From contig NC_083341.1 in NCBI RefSeq assembly GCF_019175385.1, forward strand, positions 91,476,321 through 91,540,320: a stretch of 64,000 nt of DNA, read 5' to 3'. A model generated the notes under the pieces. That model ran no database searches and was not told the DNA's origin. It was given only the letters and a program-made list of their open reading frames with translations. The position numbers and the translations under genes were made by a program. Shown piece by piece: positions 48,625 to 59,766 of this stretch (positions are counted from its first letter, which is position 1; each line of letters begins with the position of its first letter). The DNA is from Lycium barbarum (Eukaryota > Streptophyta > Magnoliopsida > Solanales > Solanaceae).

Positions 48625-51600
48625 TTATAGACAACACATATGACATACGATTGGTATTGAAATGAATTTAAGCAGGGATTTAAGGTTACCTGTGGACATA
48701 GGGAACAATTGAGGATATTTCTTCTTTATTTCCTCTTCGGCCTCCCACGTCATTTCCTCCCTATTATCGTTCCGCCACAGTACCTTAACAGAGGCTACAT
48801 CTTTATTCCGGAGCCTCATTACCTGACGATCCAAAATAGATACGGGCTGCTCCTCGTACGATAGTTGCTCCCTCACCTGAATATCATCCGCAGGAAATAT
48901 TCTGGAAGGGTCACCAATGCATTTGCGGAGCATAGAGATATGGAATACCGGATGTACCGCTTCCAAATCAGATGCCAAATCTAACTCATAGGCGATATTT
49001 CCAACTTTCCGAACAATCTGATAAGGCCCAATATAACGCGGACTGAGCTTACCCTTTCTGCCGAACCGCATCACGCCTTTCATAGGCGATACCTTCAGAA
49101 ATACCCAATCGCCTACCTGAAACTCCAACGGTCGACGTCGTTTATCCGCGTATGACTTCTGTCGACTCTGGGATGCCAACAGTCGCTCTCGAATAAGTTT
49201 CACCTTGTCCACGGCCTGCTGGACCATATCTGGGCCAATCAACTCTGTCTCGCCAATATCAAACCAGCCAACCGGCGATCTGCATTTCCTACCATATAAA
49301 GCCTCGTACGGAGCCATCTGGATGCTGGAATGGTAACTGTTATTATATGCAAACTCAATCAACGGCAAGTGATCATCCCAGCTGCCTCTGAAATCAATAA
49401 CGCAGGCCCGCAACATATCCTCCAGCGTCTGTATAGTGCGCTCGGCCTGTCCGTCGCTCTGAGGATGAAAGGCTGTGCTCAGACTCACCTGAGTCCCTAG
49501 ACCCTCCTGAAAAGACCTCCAGAAATGCGCCGTAAACTGGGCGCCTCTGTCAGAAATAATAGATAGAGGAACTCCGTGAAGCTTCACAATCTCTCTAATA
49601 TAGAGCCTGGCATAATCCTCGGCGGAATAAGTAGTCCTGACGGGAAGAAAATGGGCTGATTTCGTCAGCCTATCAACAACGACCCAGATGGAATCATACT
49701 TCCGTGGAGTGCGAGGCAAACCTGTAACGAAGTCCATATTAATAACCTCCCACTTCCAAGTCGGGATTTCCATCTCCTGCAACAGTCCACCTGGCTTCTG
49801 ATGTTCAATCTTGACTTGCTGACAATTAGGGCACTGGGCGACGAACTCTGCAATATCACGCTTCATACCGTCCCACCAGTATAAGCATCGGAGATCATGA
49901 TACATCTTTGTAGACCCAGGATGGACCGAATAGCGAGCATAATGTGCCTCGCTCATAACCTGCTGCCGAAGGCCTGCAATATCAGGTACACACAACCTGC
50001 CTCTGTATAACAAAGTACCGTCCGGTGAAAACTCGAATGGAGTCCTCTCCTTATCATAGGTTGTGTCCCTGTACCGAGCTAAGACGGGATCTTCGTATTG
50101 ACGCCTTTTAATATCGTTCCTGATGGATGACTCAGAAACCCCTCGTACAGAAACCTGGGTATCTCCAGAGTCGGCCAGACGAACCCCGAGACTAGCCAAC
50201 TGCTGAATATCACGGGCTATCTCCCTCCTGTCTGGCTGTAAGTCGGCCAAACTGCCCATAGACTTCCGACTGAGCGCATCTGCAACAACATTAGCCTTAC
50301 CCGGATGATACAGAATATCCACGTCATAATCTTTCAGAAGCTCCAGCCATCTCCGCTGCCGCAAATTAAGCTCTCTCTGCCTGAAAATATACTGGAGACT
50401 CTTATGATCAGTATAGATATCCACATGAACGCCATATAAATAGTGTCTCCATATCTTCAGAGCATGAATCACCGCTGCGAGCTCCAGATCGTGGGTAGGA
50501 TAATTCTTCTCATGCTTTTTGAGCTGCCGGGAAGCATACGCTATAACTCTGCCGTGCTGCATCAATACACAGCCTAACCCCATACCAGAAGCGTCACAAT
50601 AAATAACATACCCGTCCGGTCCCTCTGGAAGAGTCAGAACTGGGGCTGTAGTCAGCTTCTCCTTCAGCAACTGGAAGCTCCGTTCACAAGCGTCAGACCA
50701 CTGGAACTTAGCTCCCTTCCGAGTCAGCCTTGTCAAAGGCGCTGAAATCGAAGCAAACTTCTCCACAAACCTCCTGTAATAACCTGCTAACCCCAGGAAA
50801 CTGCGTACCTCTGTGGGCGTCGTAGGTCTGGGCCAATTCTTTACGGCCTCAATCTTCTGTGTGTCCACCCGGACACCATCAGCTGCAGTAATATGCCCCA
50901 AGAAAGCCACTGAAGACAGCCAGAATTCACACTTAGAAAATTTTGCATATAATTTCTGATGCCGGAGTACCCCTAATACCGATCCCAGATGATCTGCGTG
51001 CTCCGCCTCTGACCGAGAATAAACCAGGATATCATCAATGAATACAATTACAAACATATCCAAGAATGGCCTGAATACCCGGTTCATCAAATCCATGAAT
51101 ATTGCGGGGGCATTAGTAAGCCCAAAAGACATAACCCTGAACTCATAATGCCCATATCGGGTCCGGAAAGCTGTCTTAGGGATATCGGCCTCTCGTACTC
51201 GTACCTGGTGGTAACCGGATCGAAGATCTATCTTCGAAAAACACTTAGCGCCCTGCAGCTGATCAAACAAATCATCAATCCTGGGGAGGGGGTATTTATT
51301 CTTTATAGTTACCTTATTTAGCTGCCGATAATCAATACACATATGCAGCGACCCGTCCTTCTTACGCACAAATAATACCGGGGCTCCCCAAGGCGAAGTA
51401 CTGGGTCTGATGAAGCCCTTATCTAACAAATCCTTCAGCTGCTCTTTCAACTCCTTTAATTCTGCAGGCGCCATTCTATACGGAGGAATAGAGATAGGCT
51501 GAGTGTCTAGGAGTAAATCAATAGAGAAATCTATCTCCCGCTCTGGCGGAAGACCCGGAAGCTCGTCCGGGAAAACATCTGGAAACTCATTAACCACGGG

Positions 51601-52419
51601 GACTGACTGAAGTGTCGGCATCTCTGCTCCCAAGTCTTGCACCCGTACCAGATGATAGATATAACCCTTTCTGATCATTTTCTTCGCCTTAAGGTACGAA
51701 ATAAACTTACCCTTCGGCGATGCTGTATTACCAGCCCATTCTATAACTGGCTCCCCGGGAAACTGGAAGCGAACCACCTTATTCTGGCAGTCAACATTAG
51801 CGTAACAGGAAGCTAGCCAATCCATACCCATAATAACATCAAATTCAGTCATATCTAACTCTACCAGATCTACCTTAGTATCTCGGCTACATACAATCAC
51901 AGAACAGTCTTTATAAACCTGTTTCGCTACAATAAAGTCCCCTATCGGTGTGGCTACCTCAAATGGCTCTATAGGTTCAGACATAATACCAATTCTACCA
52001 GCAACAAGGGGTGAAATATATGATAAAGTCGAACCTGGATCAATTAGTGCATACACAGACCGAGAGAAGACCAATAAAGTACCTGTAACGACATTAGGAG
52101 ATGCCTCCTGATCCTGGCGGCTGGCCAAAGCATAAATGCGGTTTGAAGGACCGCTAATACCAGAAGCTCCACCACGGCCTCTGCCGCGACCCGCTGGTGC
52201 TGGAAAACCCTGCCCCGTAGGGCGCATAGCCACTGACGAAGATGAAGACCCAGCGGCTGATCCGGTAGGCTGCGCTGCACCACCCGAACTACCCTTATAC
52301 GGGCAATCTCTCACAGAATGGCCCTGACGACCATAAGAAAAGCATGCACCGGTGGCTCTGTAGCACTCCCCCGGATGATACCTGCCACAAAGAGAACACT
52401 GAACCCTGGGTGGCCTCAT
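48625..52419 (-). CDS. pol: Element E pol polyprotein (Tekay-type chromovirus)
   Basis: 1264 residues from the ATG after an in-frame TAG that separates it from gag. In order: zinc knuckles ([12 protein letters not shown] at 8-19, then CFSYGRQGH with Tyr for the second Cys at 26-39); protease with [10 protein letters not shown] (Asp127); RT about 320-500 with [11 protein letters not shown] (Asp398) and FIDD (462-463); RNase H about 590-715 (Asp609, Glu646, Asp671, Asp714); integrase zinc region HX7H..CX2C (825-866); DD35E core (Asp896, Asp957, Glu993); GPY/F module near 1125-1170; and a chromodomain about 1190-1238 that targets chromatin in this clade. MSFG replaces MPFG at 430-433. It would copy and insert the element. 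The whole frame is open, but the knuckle change, the missing native start and the gag lesions suggest it is not autonomous now. Confidence 0.95.
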   Translation of the reverse strand: MRPPRVQCSLCGRYHPGECYRATGACFSYGRQGHSVRDCPYKGSSGGAAQPTGSAAGSSSSSVAMRPTGQGFPAPAGRGRGRGGASGISGPSNRIYALASRQDQEASPNVVTGTLLVFSRSVYALIDPGSTLSYISPLVAGRIGIMSEPIEPFEVATPIGDFIVAKQVYKDCSVIVCSRDTKVDLVELDMTEFDVIMGMDWLASCYANVDCQNKVVRFQFPGEPVIEWAGNTASPKGKFISYLKAKKMIRKGYIYHLVRVQDLGAEMPTLQSVPVVNEFPDVFPDELPGLPPEREIDFSIDLLLDTQPISIPPYRMAPAELKELKEQLKDLLDKGFIRPSTSPWGAPVLFVRKKDGSLHMCIDYRQLNKVTIKNKYPLPRIDDLFDQLQGAKCFSKIDLRSGYHQVRVREADIPKTAFRTRYGHYEFRVMSFGLTNAPAIFMDLMNRVFRPFLDMFVIVFIDDILVYSRSEAEHADHLGSVLGVLRHQKLYAKFSKCEFWLSSVAFLGHITAADGVRVDTQKIEAVKNWPRPTTPTEVRSFLGLAGYYRRFVEKFASISAPLTRLTRKGAKFQWSDACERSFQLLKEKLTTAPVLTLPEGPDGYVIYCDASGMGLGCVLMQHGRVIAYASRQLKKHEKNYPTHDLELAAVIHALKIWRHYLYGVHVDIYTDHKSLQYIFRQRELNLRQRRWLELLKDYDVDILYHPGKANVVADALSRKSMGSLADLQPDRREIARDIQQLASLGVRLADSGDTQVSVRGVSESSIRNDIKRRQYEDPVLARYRDTTYDKERTPFEFSPDGTLLYRGRLCVPDIAGLRQQVMSEAHYARYSVHPGSTKMYHDLRCLYWWDGMKRDIAEFVAQCPNCQQVKIEHQKPGGLLQEMEIPTWKWEVINMDFVTGLPRTPRKYDSIWVVVDRLTKSAHFLPVRTTYSAEDYARLYIREIVKLHGVPLSIISDRGAQFTAHFWRSFQEGLGTQVSLSTAFHPQSDGQAERTIQTLEDMLRACVIDFRGSWDDHLPLIEFAYNNSYHSSIQMAPYEALYGRKCRSPVGWFDIGETELIGPDMVQQAVDKVKLIRERLLASQSRQKSYADKRRRPLEFQVGDWVFLKVSPMKGVMRFGRKGKLSPRYIGPYQIVRKVGNIAYELDLASDLEAVHPVFHISMLRKCIGDPSRIFPADDIQVREQLSYEEQPVSILDRQVMRLRNKDVASVKVLWRNDNREEMTWEAEEEIKKKYPQLFPMSTGNLKSLLKFISIPIVCHMCCL

Positions 52420-53508
52420 CTAACCAGAACCCCTATCTGTCCGCGAACCTGAAGCCCTGGAGCTCTGGCCTGCTCCTGAATACCCTGGGCTATCGAATCT
52501 GCGACCTGTAGGCTGGGGAGGTGCGCTCTGCGCCGGCTGAGATGAAAATCTGCTAGGCTGCTGCGGCTGTTGGGGTTGTCTGCCCCGAAAGTCTCCAGAT
52601 GATCTGGCCCTCTTGGGCTGTCTCCGATCCTGGCTCCTGTCAGGCTGGTGTCCTCCTCTGCCCCGATCCTCCATGCCCTGGGCGTGGGCCTGAATACGGG
52701 TAATGTCCATACCGGGCTGAGCAGCCAATACTAAGCAGCTATCAACAAAATACCGATCCAGCCCCATAATATATCTGTGCATCCGGTCCGCCATAGTAGT
52801 CACCACAGCAGGTGCATATCGGGCCAAGGAATCAAACTCCAAACTATAGTCCCGGACACTGCGGACCTTCTGCCTCAATAATAAGAATCTATCAGATCTG
52901 GCTCGTCGCAACTCTGGGGGCAGAAAATGTCCAAGAAATGCCTGAGAAAAATCGCCCCAAACTGCTGGGGGAGCGCCGTCCCCTCTGGATAGCCCCCATA
53001 ACCGGTACGAAGCTAACGCGACTGACTCTGTCTCGGAAGCATTAATCAAATCTAGAGTGCGTCGCATCTTCCTGATAAACTCCTCAGGATCCTCCTCGGG
53101 CTTTGTCCCGAAGAATTCTGGAGGACTACAAGTCAAAAACTCACGGGCTCTCGAACTATCACGCCTGACTGCCCGGTCACCTCCCAGTCTATGCCCCTGA
53201 ACCTGCCCTGCCACAAGTCTAGTCAGTAACTGGACTGCCTCCCTCATAGACTGATCCTCAGTGCCTGGCCGTAGAGCTGGAGGCTCAGGTACTGGAACTA
53301 CGGGAGCTGGCGGTGGAGCCGCCCACCGATCTGCGGCTGCGGCCGCCCCAATCTCCTTCACGAGTGGAGGTGTAGAAGAACCCTCTGTCTGGGGCAAAGT
53401 CTCCGGAGCAATATGTGCCTGGGCCCTGGTAGTCCTCTGGACCCGGTTAGTCTCTCCCAAGGCTGCTGACTTGGCCTTTTGGGCCGCTGTTGCCTTTTTT
53501 GGAGGCAT
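52420..53508 (-). CDS. gag: Element E gag, ending at an amber codon
   Basis: Likely start MPPKKATAAQ at 53508, aligned with the gag starts of A and B; six upstream residues are open but not conserved. The order is a Pro/Ala-rich N-terminus (to about residue 95), the retrotransposon-gag core (about 125-265, PPEFFGTKPEEDP to MADRMHRYIMGLD), and a basic Gln/Pro-rich linker. It stops at TAG (52420-52422), just before the zinc knuckles. In A the same position reads Gln (SGQMRPP), so the stop looks like CAG to TAG. The stretch SYRLWGLSRGDG lacks about ten residues found in B (RDVAVLWYNNW). Gag builds the virus-like particle; without its knuckles it would package poorly. The frame is continuous with pol. 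Confidence 0.93.
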   Translation of the reverse strand: MPPKKATAAQKAKSAALGETNRVQRTTRAQAHIAPETLPQTEGSSTPPLVKEIGAAAAADRWAAPPPAPVVPVPEPPALRPGTEDQSMREAVQLLTRLVAGQVQGHRLGGDRAVRRDSSRAREFLTCSPPEFFGTKPEEDPEEFIRKMRRTLDLINASETESVALASYRLWGLSRGDGAPPAVWGDFSQAFLGHFLPPELRRARSDRFLLLRQKVRSVRDYSLEFDSLARYAPAVVTTMADRMHRYIMGLDRYFVDSCLVLAAQPGMDITRIQAHAQGMEDRGRGGHQPDRSQDRRQPKRARSSGDFRGRQPQQPQQPSRFSSQPAQSAPPQPTGRRFDSPGYSGAGQSSRASGSRTDRGSG

Positions 53509-53711
53509 ATCTGCAAATATAACCACTCGTTAGGGAGGGGTCATCCTGATAACACAGCTCTATCGCACGATCTAAGACAGAAAGAAGGGTAGTATCCTAA
53601 ATTCCCTGTAGCCTCCTGTTTATAGGTGTGGTGCACAACACACCGATAAACACGACTCTACTAGACACGGTCTGTGGACATTCTGAGGACGAACCGCTCT
53701 GATACCACTTT
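53509..53711 (-). other. 5' leader and PBS of element E
   Basis: The PBS TGGTATCAGAGC (53696-53707) matches the initiator tRNA-Met 3' end, four bases from the LTR. The rest of the leader is closely similar to A and B. Confidence 0.92.
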
Positions 53712-54110
53712 TGTCACGACCCAACCCCGTGGGCCGCGACCAGTGCCCTAGCTGGGCACCTATACGTACCCGATACCCAAATTAGCATATTATCAAAATA
53801 ATGTAATAATAATATTAGTGGACGCTACAGAATTTAGCATAAAAAGCAGACTTGGCACACATAGGCCGATAAGGCCATCATAGAACAAAGTATCCCAAAC
53901 ATATGTACAGAACCCACACAGATATATCCACAGACCTCTACAGAACATAACATAATCATAAGACGGGACAGGACCCCGTCATACCCAGAACAATGTACAT
54001 ATCCAGATAGCAGTGACAGACTGTACCAAAAGATGGGCTCTGAAGAAGAGAGCGCTCTAAAATAGCAGAAATGGGATCCTAAACGTGTGGATCAGCGAAC
54101 CTGTCGTCTG

Positions 54111-54182
54111 TACCTGCGCGGCATGAAAACGCAGCCCCCGAAGAAAGGGGGTCAGTACGAAATATGTACTGAATATGTAAAG
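54111..54182 (-). promoter_or_regulatory. Conserved LTR double stem-loop module (element E 5' LTR)
   Basis: Same as 45944-46015. Confidence 0.6.
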
Positions 54183-56377
54183 CGGAATCACAGAAGTCAA
54201 ATCATAATGATTTCAGAAAATAAGTACAAAATCCAGAGTGTCAAATGCATATTTCCAAAACAGACAGAATGTGTACAGAAACATATGTCATATCATATCC
54301 GGTCCTGCCACGGGACTCAGCAGACAGAACGTGGCCACCCTCCCGACACTGGTGCCACAATACAGAGGAATCAGAAAAAGGGGCGTAGCCCCGTATCATA
54401 AAATGTCATATCAAAATAGCCATAACAGATCAGATCAGAATAGGCGGACATGGCACATCATACTCCATAGACCGATGTATGCGTATACCTGGCCCCTCAC
54501 ATCGGGGCGCGGCGAACAATGCAGAGAATCACGCTTGACAACATATCCTGGCCCGGGCTCAGTGTGGGAAACATTGGGGCATCCACGAATGGAGTAGTGA
54601 GAGACTAATGCAATTTAAAAATACCATAATTGTTTTCAAAGACTCGAAGAGGCATATCAAAGATAAACAAATCCAATGAAGTCGGACGGAATCATAATAG
54701 GTGCATTTCGGGTATCATAATAAATTACAGAAATATAACCTCCCTGAAGTCATTCCGAGTGTCAAAATAATTTATAAGATTTAATAGAATATTTAAAACA
54801 ATATTCGTTATGCGATTAGTAGGGTAATCAAAACATTTCTTTCAAAAATCGCTTAAAAAGGAAGCTTTAGCACATTAAGGGCAAAACCGGGAATAGTGGG
54901 CCCGCCTCGGGACAAATAAGGCGACGGGCTCAAATTATGCCCTCTAAGCTTATGGTATCACCTAAGAAGGTTCTACAAGCATTCTATGACTTTCCAAGTA
55001 ATTCGGAGCAAAGTTGCATTATTTCAAGAAAAGTGTACCAAAGTAGTTCAATTCTACTGAAGGAAAAAATGAAATTTTCTCTTGCGGATTCCGAGGGCCA
55101 GGAGGTCCTTCGAGGCCCGGATCCGACCCTAACACACTAAGGGCATGCCAAGGGAAGAAATGGGGTTGCTTTACATACCTTTCACGCTCCCTACGCCTTT
55201 CCAAACTCACTTCCCGTTTCGTCGAAAAACTGCAATTGGTCAAGTTTACCAATTGTAAGTTATGAATACCATTATCTCAACTTAAAGCATATTTGTCTAC
55301 CGAAATTTCGGCAGCACTTCCCCTATACCTATAGCACCCCCGAGAATTCAACTCGGCTAGAAATCATCAACAACAACCCAAACAACAACATCAACATCAA
55401 CAAAGAACATTAAAAACACAAATATTCTTCAACTAGTCATCTTTCTCACAAGTTGACATAACCTTCATTCTAATCCAAACTTTCAAACTAACTTCATTAA
55501 TTTCACATCCATTATCACTCAAGATTATCACAATATGGATTTAGAGACATTTCATATCATTTTCCTTAAGATATACACTCGATATACTTAATATACAACT
55601 TTCCGCCAAAGTCATAACTTATGCAAAACATCAAATCTTTGGCATACAATTTCATAACATGTTTCCAACTTCCAAATTCATCAATGATCATCACAATTAA
55701 CAACCAAACGACTTCATTTCCTTAATGTCGGAAAACCATACTAAAACGACATAAGTTTCTACATTCCAATTCAATACAAACTTATATCATTCCAACTTCA
55801 TTTACACAACAAACATCACAACAACACAACTAACACACTAAACAAACTTAATCCATTCCATTCCAAACCACTCCATACCACACGGCCAAATGCTATTTTC
55901 ATCAATTCAATCAAATTTATTCCTCTTTCATTCTCAACATAAATTCCATCACAATCACAACTAGAATACAACATGAATTCAACCCATTGTCACCACACAA
56001 CACACACACACCCACGGCTCCAAGCCATATTCCAAACCCACTTTGCAAACTTCCATTTTTCCATACAATCAACACATTTCTACATACTACAACACAATCA
56101 AAACTTCATAACACAATAAAAAGGTAGAAATTCTTACCTTTTCCTCAAGTCTTCTTCACTTGGAGATGTAATCACTTTGGTGATTCTAATGCTTCCCACT
56201 CCAAACCAACTATACCAAGTTACAAAGGAACCTTGACTTAGTAGGAAATCAACAAGAAATAAATTTTTAGAACAATATTTTTGGTGGCTAAATTTCCACC
56301 CCAAACCCGAGAGCCCTCTTTCTTCTTGCTCTTGTTCTTGGTTTCTATTCTAAGTCATCTTAATGGATAAAGATGGC

Positions 56378-56515
56378 TATATATAATAATATCCCTTATG
56401 ATGATTTAATCACATGGAAATTTAATACAATTTGTGGGCTTGGGCCACACCATGGCCGGCCAAGGTCCTTAATTTGGGCCTCAATTTCAATTCAATTTTT
56501 GGGCCCAATAGCTTA
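56378..56515 (-). promoter_or_regulatory. Putative promoter of element E
   Basis: Minus-strand TTATTATATATAGCC at 56376-56390. Upstream are GGCCCAAGCCCA, GGCCGGCC, AGGCCCA and GGGCCCA between 56427 and 56511. The equivalent in the 3' LTR is 48212-48350. Confidence 0.55.
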
Positions 56516-56709
56516 TGAATCATATTTTGTAATTCCCGAAACTAATTTCCAAAATTCCAAAATTGCCCTTAGCCTTGTCCCACACTTCCATGACTCTATT
56601 CTTTCATGCATAACTCCTATGTTCAACCAACTATCAAATTTGACCTTATGTCTCAAGAATCCAATATAATTCAAGTTTTTCCAAACGTGTGAAAACACGG
56701 GATATAACA

Positions 56710-56974
56710 GGACAGTTCTGCAAAAACTGGACAGTTTTGCAGAGGCAAAAACTGGACAGTCCTGCAAAAACTGGACAGTTTTGCAGAGGCAAAAACTGGA
56801 CAGTTTTGCAGAAATAAAAACTGGACAGTTTTACAGTTTTGCAAAAACTGATCAGTTTTTTTTTTTTTTTTTAAAGATAAAATAAAGCAATGAAAGTTTG
56901 GACCAAAGCAAGTTAGCTTAAATCCCAAACTAAACCAAATACGCCAAATTGTTCCCCGGCAACGGCGCCATTTT
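56710..56974 (-). other. Element D leader, part 2, with minisatellite and tRNA-Asp-type PBS
   Basis: Six or more units of the ACTGGACAGTTTTGCA minisatellite (56710-56852), a T-run to about 56872, then the PBS TGGCGCCGTTGCCGGGGA (56953-56970, minus sense), complementary to plant tRNA-Asp as in Athila/Tat elements. A TTTT spacer precedes the LTR. Confidence 0.88.
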
Positions 56975-58186
56975 TGATAACGTCCAAATCCACCCTATTA
57001 ATTAGAATGGGCACGGTCGTATGCAAATATAATTACCCAACTATGAGTCGGGGTCGAATCCCACAGAGAACAATATGTAGGCGATTAGGAAAAGTAGGAA
57101 TTTTCACCAATAATAGCTAAAGCCAAACGATGGATAATATTTTGGTTTTGAAGAAAATTATAACTAATGCAAAAATGTAAACTAACCTAGAAAGCAAGTA
57201 AAATGATCAATGACCACAAGCATGGATACAAGGGAAACTACGCTCAAGTAACGATCCAATGTACTTCATGATTTACAAATAATGGTGAGTTTATATTACT
57301 TAGCCTCGGATAATGACTCTAAATTAGCTTCTTCCGAAGACTAACTAGACTACCTAATTGAATATCCCTAAAGCAATTAGGAGCATTAAGAACACCCGAA
57401 TATGGCTACAAGTGGTGTCGCCTATCCCTAGGTCGATTTCCATTAGATGAGGGTTAACACCCAAAATTCTTGTTAATTAATCTTTCCCAATCCCGAGTTT
57501 GCCTCTTCCAAGTTTAAATCGAAATAAATGGACAAGTCTTAGGGTTAGCTACTCCCTTAAGAATCATTCAAAATGAGATTAATTAAAGAAACAATAACCC
57601 ACTTCATTAGGAATAAAATCATTCAACACATAAGCAAAACAAGAGATTCAATCCAAACTTAAACAATATATACTTCCATAAACAAGGTTCAAGTATTGAA
57701 ATGAAATACTACACACATAAATATTCAATACAAAGCAAGAGTAGAAGAAATGGGTAAAGAATTTCTCATTGGGTGCTTCCAAATCTTCTCTTCCAAGGTG
57801 TTGGTGATGAACCCTAGCCTCCAAGAACTTGTGTGTTGTGCCAAAGATGATATGTTTTTGCCCCCTAGTCTTCCTTTTATGTTTCCCAATTTTTCCAAGT
57901 CCAAAAAATGACAAAATATGCCCCAGATTTTCGTTTTTGCAGTTCTGCCCGTTTTTTGCGAATCTGTCCCATTTTTGCAAAACTGTCCAGTTTTGACAGT
58001 TTTGCAAATCTGTCCAATTTGACCTCTTTTTGACTTTATTTTCACTTGGTTTCTTCCGATCACTTATAAATCATATAAAACCTGTAAAATAGATGTAAAT
58101 GATATTAAATGCACTATTTTCTCAAGCAAACATAGCAAAAATATAAGATTAAAGAAAAGATAAGTTGGTAAAATACCAACTTATCA
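56975..58186 (-). mobile_element. Element D, 5' LTR
   Basis: 1212 bp; partner of 41134-42345. It is followed by TSD ATTAG (58187-58191). It contains no gene; ORFs at 57648-58063 repeat those of the 3' copy. Confidence 0.96.
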
Positions 58187-59766
58187 ATTAGCAAGTTTGG
58201 ACAAATAAGCATAACTAGTGGGTCGTGGCACAGGTATGTAAGGCTTACCCTTTCTTTCTTTTGGCATGTCCTAGAGCCAAATAAGGTATGATATGGTATA
58301 CATCTTGAGGCTACTCTATTCTGTGATTCCGAGTTAGTTCATGATTCGTGCTCACCCTTTTTGATATATCTCTATGATTCTGAATTCCTAATTAATATGT
58401 TCCTGAGTCTGCCTGTGATTCTGATTCACTTTTGATATAAATCTGTCTTATATAATCGAGATGTTATACGATTAAGTAATGACATAAGTATTCTGATATA
58501 CGTATTCTGATACAAGTATTTTGATATAAGTATTCTGATATACGTATTCTAATATAAGTATTCTGACATAAGTATTCGGATATAAGTATTTTAGTATAAG
58601 TATTCTGTTATGAGTAATCTACCACGAATATTCTGATGGCACGTCCGATTATTCTATCGAGTCTTGATTTACGTGCATTTAGTTTCTCACTACTCTGCTC
58701 GTGCATATGTTATGACTTCCTTCGCCGAGTCCCGGGCCGGTATGTATCGTGCGGATGGTTCGCCGGGTTCCCCGTTTGAGGGCCGGGTGCCATATATGTA
58801 TTCCGAAGTTAGATGTGTTACGGAGTTAGATGTGTTATGGTTCGCTGAACCACATATGATCTGTTATTATGATATGATATTATGATTTGTGTGTCGGAGA
58901 TTTCGGAGCAAAACTTCTGGAGTTAGATGTGAGTGGCGCCGAAGGCAGGGCGGCGTCGCGTTTTTCCCCGAGTCCCGCAAGGGACTGGATACCGTTCTTG
59001 GCATGCATGGTTTGTGTTTCCAGTAACTTGTCCTTATTAATTTCCATATCGTACTTATGTTCTGTACTTCTGAATGTGATTATGATTCCGTCTGTTATAC
59101 TTCTGTACTTTTGATTTTGACTATGATCTTGTTTACTGTATTTCTTGCCTTACATACTCAGTACATATTCCGTACTGACCCCTTTCCTTCGGGGGCTGCG
59201 TTTCATGCCACGCAGGTACACCTAGATGATCAGAAGACTTTGCTAGGAGGTGTTTCAGCGGGATTAGCGAGCTCCACTTCCCTCTGGAGTGTCGCCGAGT
59301 CAGAGTATACATAAGTTGTGCTTTCTAATTTGTGTTAGAGACTTTGCAGACAGAGTCGTGGGTATAGAGTGTCAGTTTGTAAGCGACTTCATTAGCCAGT
59401 GTGATATTTGAGATATGTTACAGATTCCATATGTCCACAGATTTTGTTTGGTTTGGTCTGAGATCTGTGTCTTGAGCGGCCCAGTTTGCTATGATGGCCT
59501 AAGAGGCCTATATGTTTGTATATGTTTGTATGTTCAGGCGATGTGCATTCCGCCAGCCTATGGGCTTTGATATGATATGTCTGATACATGGGTCCGCTTA
59601 AGACGACGTCTGTTCTCAGTTTTTTTTTAAAGTCCTACTGTATGTTTCATGTGATTTGATCTGGAAATTTGAAAAGAATATGTATGAGATCAGAGTCTGA
59701 GGGTTCGCTCGGCTCCGTATATGGGGTCGGGTGCCCATCACACCCTAATAAGGTTAGGGTGTGACA
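58187..59766 (+). mobile_element. Solo LTR G, second part
   Basis: Continuation of 39683-41133 after element D. It has TCTGATATAAG-type short repeats at 58480-58620, GAGTCCCGGGCC-containing repeats at 58720-58990 and the stem-loop module at 59149-59219. It ends GGGTGTGACA at 59766. No supported gene. Confidence 0.92.
59149..59219 (+). promoter_or_regulatory. Conserved LTR double stem-loop module (LTR G)
   Basis: TCAGTAC..GTACTGA, then CCCC-TTTCCTTC-GGGG, then TTCATGCCACGCAGGTA. Confidence 0.6.

Larger units (their letters stand above)
53712..56709 (-). mobile_element. Element E, 5' LTR
   Basis: 2998 bp, near-identical to 45545-48543. It would carry the active promoter: a TATATATA box at 56378-56389 (minus sense), preceded by GGCCCA/TGGGCC boxes and GGCCGGCC at 56427-56511. 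The stem-loop module is at 54111-54182. Confidence 0.98.

Noticed and set aside
52420..52422. Programmed stop-codon readthrough between gag and pol of E
   Set aside because: Not accepted as the main explanation because A has Gln at this position and no classic readthrough context is evident downstream; kept as a testable alternative.
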